Of a DNA stretch of 62,710 nucleotides, positions 59,290 through 62,710 are shown in pieces. Each line of letters opens with the position of its first letter. Positions within the stretch are counted from its first letter, which is position 1. Source of the stretch: a virus; IMG/VR virus record IMGVR_UViG_3300009285_005054, positions 1 through 62,710 of that record; one strand, given 5' to 3'. A model generated the notes under the pieces. That model worked only from the letters and a program-made list of their open reading frames with translations, was not told the DNA's origin and did no database searches. Position numbers and translations under genes: made by a program.

Positions 59290-61179
59290 GTGGAAGTTCA
59301 GAATCCCTACCACGGTGAAGACCTTCTACTCGTACGTGAGCCGGAGGTTCCGCTAGATCGTCGCAAGGGAAAGGACCTGCTTGCGGCGGTTTGGCGACTC
59401 CACGACCGAGGGCGTTACGCACGGAAGCCTTACGAGCCTCTCTGGGATGAGTACCGTCGCTTCTGGAGAGGCGACCAACGGACCGCTCGCGAGAGCCCCA
59501 AGTACATCTTCAATCACGTCTTCAAGATCGTCGAGCAGATTGTCGCGACGATGACGGAGGAGATGTTCACGATCAACGTCCTGCCGACGGAGCCGCAGGA
59601 TGAAGAGCTCACTGAGACTCTGACGAAGGCGGCGCAGTGGTCGGTTGAGCGGATGAACGCGCTCATGTTGATGAGGCAGTTCATCCGTGACGGCTACGTA
59701 GACGGCACCGCAATCGGAAAGACGTTCTGGAATCCAGACCTTGAACGTGGCTTAGGAAACTCGGGCTTCCGCCCAGTCGACAACCTGCGTTTCATCCCGG
59801 ACCCCGACGCGACCTCCATCCATCCCGCCGCGAATGATGCCCTCTTCGTCGTTCAGGAACTCCTAGTCGATACCGACTATGTCTACCGTCGTTACGGGAA
59901 ACGTGTAGACGCTGACGAGGACCTGACGGACAAGAAGTACCCTGGCGACGAGGTGATGACTGCCAGTCGAGTGACACCTACGGGCACGGTCTCCATGCCG
60001 CCGGTGCAAGGGTCTCCGCGTCAGATTCTCACTCGAAGATGCCGGATGATCGAAGCGTGGGTGAGGGACTTCCTCCTCGTCGATTATGGCGTATCGCTTC
60101 CCGACAAGCTCCGCCAGAAGGCTGAAGAGCCGAATTGGGTGATCGTTACGGCGACGCGGGACCAGCTTCTCGATGTTCGTCCCAATCCGTACCCCTATTT
60201 CCCGTTCGTTTCCTACGTTCCTACGGGGATATCGAATCAGTTCTACGGATTCAGCGAAGTCCAGAACATGATCGATCCGCAGCGGGAGTACAACACCCGT
60301 CGAACTCAGGTCGCAAAGCACGCTGCGTACCATGCCTCTCCTGCCGGGATGATTAGCCCCAGGTCTCGTCTGGACCACAACAACCTTCGGATCGAGCCGG
60401 GGCGTGTGTACCCGCTCTTTGGGGACTTCCAGTGGTTGCAGGCAGCGCCTTTGGACTCGGCGGTCATCACGTCGGCGCAGCTTTCCCTCAACGACTTGGA
60501 GGACATCACGGGGGTTCCGCCGATTGCGCGGGGATACAAGGAGCCGAACGTCTCCGCTGGTGTGGCGATTGAGGCGCTTCAGGGGCAGGCCTTGACGCGT
60601 ATCAACGCCAAGACGAAAGCGTTCGAGGAGCCCCTCCGGCAAATCGCTGAGAACATAGTCGGGAACATCCTTCGTTACTGGACGGAGCCGCGGATCATTC
60701 GGCTCATTGGTGACACGGACACCCCGATCTTCCAGAAGATCGACCTTGCGGACGTCCTTCGGAGGGCGAGGGATGTTCTCCAATTCGATGTTCGTGTGAG
60801 GGTCGGGAACACGGTGGCGCAGAAGATCGCGAAGCAGAATACCGCCATCGCGTTGGCGAATTTTCAGATACTCGACGCGGAGGCGATCTTGGAAGCGTTC
60901 GAGTGGCCGGGGCGGCGACAGATTCTCGAGCGTTTGGAGAAGCGTCGTCAGGAAGAGATGCAACTTGCAGCCTCGCAGCAGCAGCAAGCGGCAGGTCCCC
61001 CGGAGAATCCGCTGGATCCTGGTGTTGTGTCGCAGGCCCAATCTGTTGAAGACCTCCCCCCAGAGATTCGGGCGTTGTTTGATGAACTACGATCCTCTGG
61101 TATGAGCGAAGAGGATATGAACACCACCTTGCTCATGCTTCAAGAGGAACTCCCTGCAGGAATGGAACAGTCAGGATGA
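59290..61179 (+). CDS. Portal protein
   Basis: About 629 residues from GTG 59290, with little SD. YIFNHVFKIVEQIVATMTEE near the N-terminus, FSEVQNMIDPQREYNTRRTQ in the middle and LNDLEDITGVPPIARGYKEP, then ALTRINAKTKAFEEPL, are the usual portal wing and stem/crown patterns of podoviral-size portals. The C-terminus is Gln/Pro-rich and acidic (a likely barrel or tail). It sits between packaging and tail genes as expected. Confidence 0.85.
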   Translation: MEVQNPYHGEDLLLVREPEVPLDRRKGKDLLAAVWRLHDRGRYARKPYEPLWDEYRRFWRGDQRTARESPKYIFNHVFKIVEQIVATMTEEMFTINVLPTEPQDEELTETLTKAAQWSVERMNALMLMRQFIRDGYVDGTAIGKTFWNPDLERGLGNSGFRPVDNLRFIPDPDATSIHPAANDALFVVQELLVDTDYVYRRYGKRVDADEDLTDKKYPGDEVMTASRVTPTGTVSMPPVQGSPRQILTRRCRMIEAWVRDFLLVDYGVSLPDKLRQKAEEPNWVIVTATRDQLLDVRPNPYPYFPFVSYVPTGISNQFYGFSEVQNMIDPQREYNTRRTQVAKHAAYHASPAGMISPRSRLDHNNLRIEPGRVYPLFGDFQWLQAAPLDSAVITSAQLSLNDLEDITGVPPIARGYKEPNVSAGVAIEALQGQALTRINAKTKAFEEPLRQIAENIVGNILRYWTEPRIIRLIGDTDTPIFQKIDLADVLRRARDVLQFDVRVRVGNTVAQKIAKQNTAIALANFQILDAEAILEAFEWPGRRQILERLEKRRQEEMQLAASQQQQAAGPPENPLDPGVVSQAQSVEDLPPEIRALFDELRSSGMSEEDMNTTLLMLQEELPAGMEQSG

Positions 61180-61490
61180 CCGAGCAACTGCCCGAGATGC
61201 CGATGTATGTCCTCATCGTGATTCTCACCGTTCGATTCACAGCGGAGCTTCTCGTCAAGTTGTTCCCACGCGCTCTTGCTGGAATCGCGTCGTCGAATGG
61301 GACGGAGAAGCTGGTGGCCGAACTACGGACGCATGAGGGGCGTACCGAGACATTGGCGCAAATGATCCTTGAGGCCATTCAGCAGCAGAATATACGGATG
61401 TCCGACCAAAGCGATGACCTTAAGAACCTTGTTCAGACGTTGAACACTCAGGTGGAAGTGCTTCGGGTAATCGTCGATAGGAGAGGATAG
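61176..61490 (+). CDS. Hypothetical membrane/coiled-coil protein, 104 aa
   Basis: One hydrophobic helix (YVLIVILTVRFTAELLVKLF), then a long helical coiled-coil tail. ATGA overlap with the portal stop. It could act at the membrane during assembly or lysis. Unknown. Confidence 0.55.
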   Translation: MTEQLPEMPMYVLIVILTVRFTAELLVKLFPRALAGIASSNGTEKLVAELRTHEGRTETLAQMILEAIQQQNIRMSDQSDDLKNLVQTLNTQVEVLRVIVDRRG

Positions 61491-61494
61491 GGGC

Positions 61495-61914
61495 ATGGCA
61501 ACGCTGGCCTTTGAATTTGACCACTCTGCGAATTCGTGGGCTCCGTCTGAGGCGTATCAAATCGTCGACGACTCGACGCTTACAGACTACGACACGGCGG
61601 CGGAGACCTCGGGCGAGACCAAGCTGAACGGCGCGTCACGTGTGGAAGTGTTCGTCACGGTGACGCCCGAAGCAGCTCAGGATGTTGTGCTTTCCTTCCA
61701 GAGTTACCATACTTCTGGTGGGACGGCGTTCAGCGCAGCGGACATGAACAAGGCGAGTATGGATGCGGATGAGTACGTGTTTGAGACGGCTGGGAGCTTC
61801 TCTTTCATCCTTGACTCGGTGGGAAAGAATATCCGCGCGAAGTACGGGTACCGAGGGGGCACCGGGGCAGGTGCCTCACTGACGGTCAATCTGGTTGGTA
61901 GAAGGGCAGTCTGA
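61495..61914 (+). CDS. Beta-rich virion protein, 139 aa
   Basis: Alternating Thr, Ser, Val and Ala throughout, with 'NLVGRRAV' at the end. It looks like a small structural (fibre or head) domain, and it directly precedes the fibre gene. Confidence 0.5.
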   Translation: MATLAFEFDHSANSWAPSEAYQIVDDSTLTDYDTAAETSGETKLNGASRVEVFVTVTPEAAQDVVLSFQSYHTSGGTAFSAADMNKASMDADEYVFETAGSFSFILDSVGKNIRAKYGYRGGTGAGASLTVNLVGRRAV

Positions 61915-62465
61915 TGCACGCTCCCAGGCCGTATGCCCCAGGCGGATTGGATGTCTCAGTCGCAGACGGCGGTACGGGCGCGTCGACGGCTGCCGCCGCA
62001 CGTACGAACCTTGGGATCGACCCTCTCTCGGCACTGCAATCGAACCTTTCCGCCACCACTGCGCCTACTGCCAACGACGATTCCGATGATGGGTACTCGG
62101 TTGGGTCCACCTGGATCAATGTGACAACCGATGAGGCCTACGTGTGCCTCGACGCAACCGTTGGGGCTGCGGTTTGGGAGAACACAACCACCACGGGCTC
62201 AGGGGCACCGGTAGACGCGAGCTACGTCACGATGGGTCTGAATGGGACCCTCACGGCGGAGCGTGTGCTGACCGGGACGGTGAATCAGGTTGTTGTCACC
62301 GACGATTACCCCGGGGCGTATACGGTGACGTTGTCCTTGGCCTACGGGATCGATGCGACGAGGATCGGCGGGGGCGGCGTCACCTCGACGCGGAATGTCC
62401 CGATACGCACGATTGCGGCTCCCGATGCCATGGCGCTATCTCCTCTCGCTTCCGTTCGGCGGTGA
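61914..62465 (+). CDS. Tail fibre N-terminal part, probably broken by the assembly end
   Basis: MHAPRPYAPGGLDVSVADGG opens a fibre-type protein with repeats GTVNQVVVTDD and GIDATRIGGGGVTST. The same blocks occur at residues ~80-125 of the fibre fragment at window start. After about base 62391 the translation stops resembling the fibre. If the gene is joined to the start through a missing repeat of about 90 bp, the frame would continue. So the true gene likely runs across both window ends. Confidence 0.6.
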   Translation: MHAPRPYAPGGLDVSVADGGTGASTAAAARTNLGIDPLSALQSNLSATTAPTANDDSDDGYSVGSTWINVTTDEAYVCLDATVGAAVWENTTTTGSGAPVDASYVTMGLNGTLTAERVLTGTVNQVVVTDDYPGAYTVTLSLAYGIDATRIGGGGVTSTRNVPIRTIAAPDAMALSPLASVRR

Positions 62466-62710
62466 TGGTCCCTCCGAGTCCGGGACCGCCTCTTCGATGA
62501 TCTCCCCCTCGTCCACCATCTTCATCTCCCTGCGCATCTGCAGCACCTGTCCTTGAATGACAGGAGCGTCGCCGGGCTGGAGATCGATGTCAAGGTCGTT
62601 GCGGGCGAAGGCCGCGTAGGGCGGCAGCGCATCGGTGGCGCCCGTCTTGCCCCTCACCCGGGGGCGTAGGATATTAGCCGATGCCCATGACGCGAGGATT
62701 CATCGACATC
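62392..62710 (-). other. Terminal segment that does not fit the fibre gene
   Basis: From 62392 on, similarity to the fibre repeat ends abruptly. The minus strand is open from about 62699 to 62436 and reads a plausible protein end (FARNDLDIDLQPGDAPVIQ, then MRREMKMVDEGEIIEEA). It may be a chimeric read, a real neighbouring gene, or an inversion. Confidence 0.4.

Noticed and set aside
59863-61041. Long minus-strand open frame of 392 codons opposite the portal gene.
   Set aside because: It is Arg/Leu/His-rich with no SD and mirrors a clear portal gene; a typical shadow in GC-rich DNA.

Overview
This window looks like a nearly complete genome of a tailed, probably podovirus-like phage of about 62 kb. 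It has one terminase, one portal and one major capsid gene. Its tail genes suit a short tail: a nozzle-like protein and very large internal virion proteins, with no tape measure or sheath. Both window ends lie in the same repetitive tail-fibre gene, so the assembly probably broke in a repeat of a circular or circularly permuted genome. I cannot name the host. Shine-Dalgarno sites, sigma70-type promoters, a GH108 endolysin and an ADP-heptose-like sugar pathway together suggest a Gram-negative bacterium. I see no integrase, tRNA or CRISPR array.

Layout. 1-5.9 kb (+): tail-fibre end, tail genes, scaffold, major capsid and a head decoration protein, closed by a terminator. 5.9-11.9 kb (+): a glycan cassette of GT9 glycosyltransferase, PfkB sugar kinase, HIGH-motif nucleotidyltransferase, two further glycosyltransferase-like proteins and an FkbM methyltransferase, set inside the structural module. 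11.9-28.6 kb (+): head-tail adaptor, nozzle-like protein, internal virion proteins and a 3118-residue polyvalent protein with ParB-like, zinc-metallopeptidase and ADP-ribosyltransferase-like regions. 28.5-39.9 kb (-): the leftward, presumably early operon, with an SSB-like protein, nuclease, Gp157, pentapeptide-repeat protein, DNA sliding clamp and about a dozen tiny genes separated by a repeated stem-loop. 39.9-40.95 kb: a non-coding control region with two divergent consensus promoters, operator-like palindromes and a 357-bp imperfect palindrome that may be the origin. 40.95-51.8 kb (+): a two-HTH regulator, sulfotransferase, degenerate nucleotidyltransferase, holin candidate, DUF5131 protein, many small unknowns, a C5-cytosine methyltransferase and an HU homologue. 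51.9-55.4 kb (-): endolysin, a membrane-anchored HTH protein and a primase-polymerase/helicase. 55.5-62.4 kb (+): terminase genes, portal and tail genes leading back into the fibre gene.

How it may work together (inference). The clamp, SSB-like protein and prim-pol/helicase cover part of a replisome, and the host probably supplies the polymerase. HU and the methyltransferase would act on phage or host DNA. The giant internal proteins are likely injected with the genome to protect it or disarm the host. The glycan genes probably modify virion proteins or the host surface late in infection.

The strongest candidates for something undescribed are the covarying stem-loop family between small early genes (36.2-39.9 kb), the methyltransferase gene that seems to encode recognisable protein in two frames, the long palindrome, and the giant polyvalent protein with a compositionally foreign peptidase segment.
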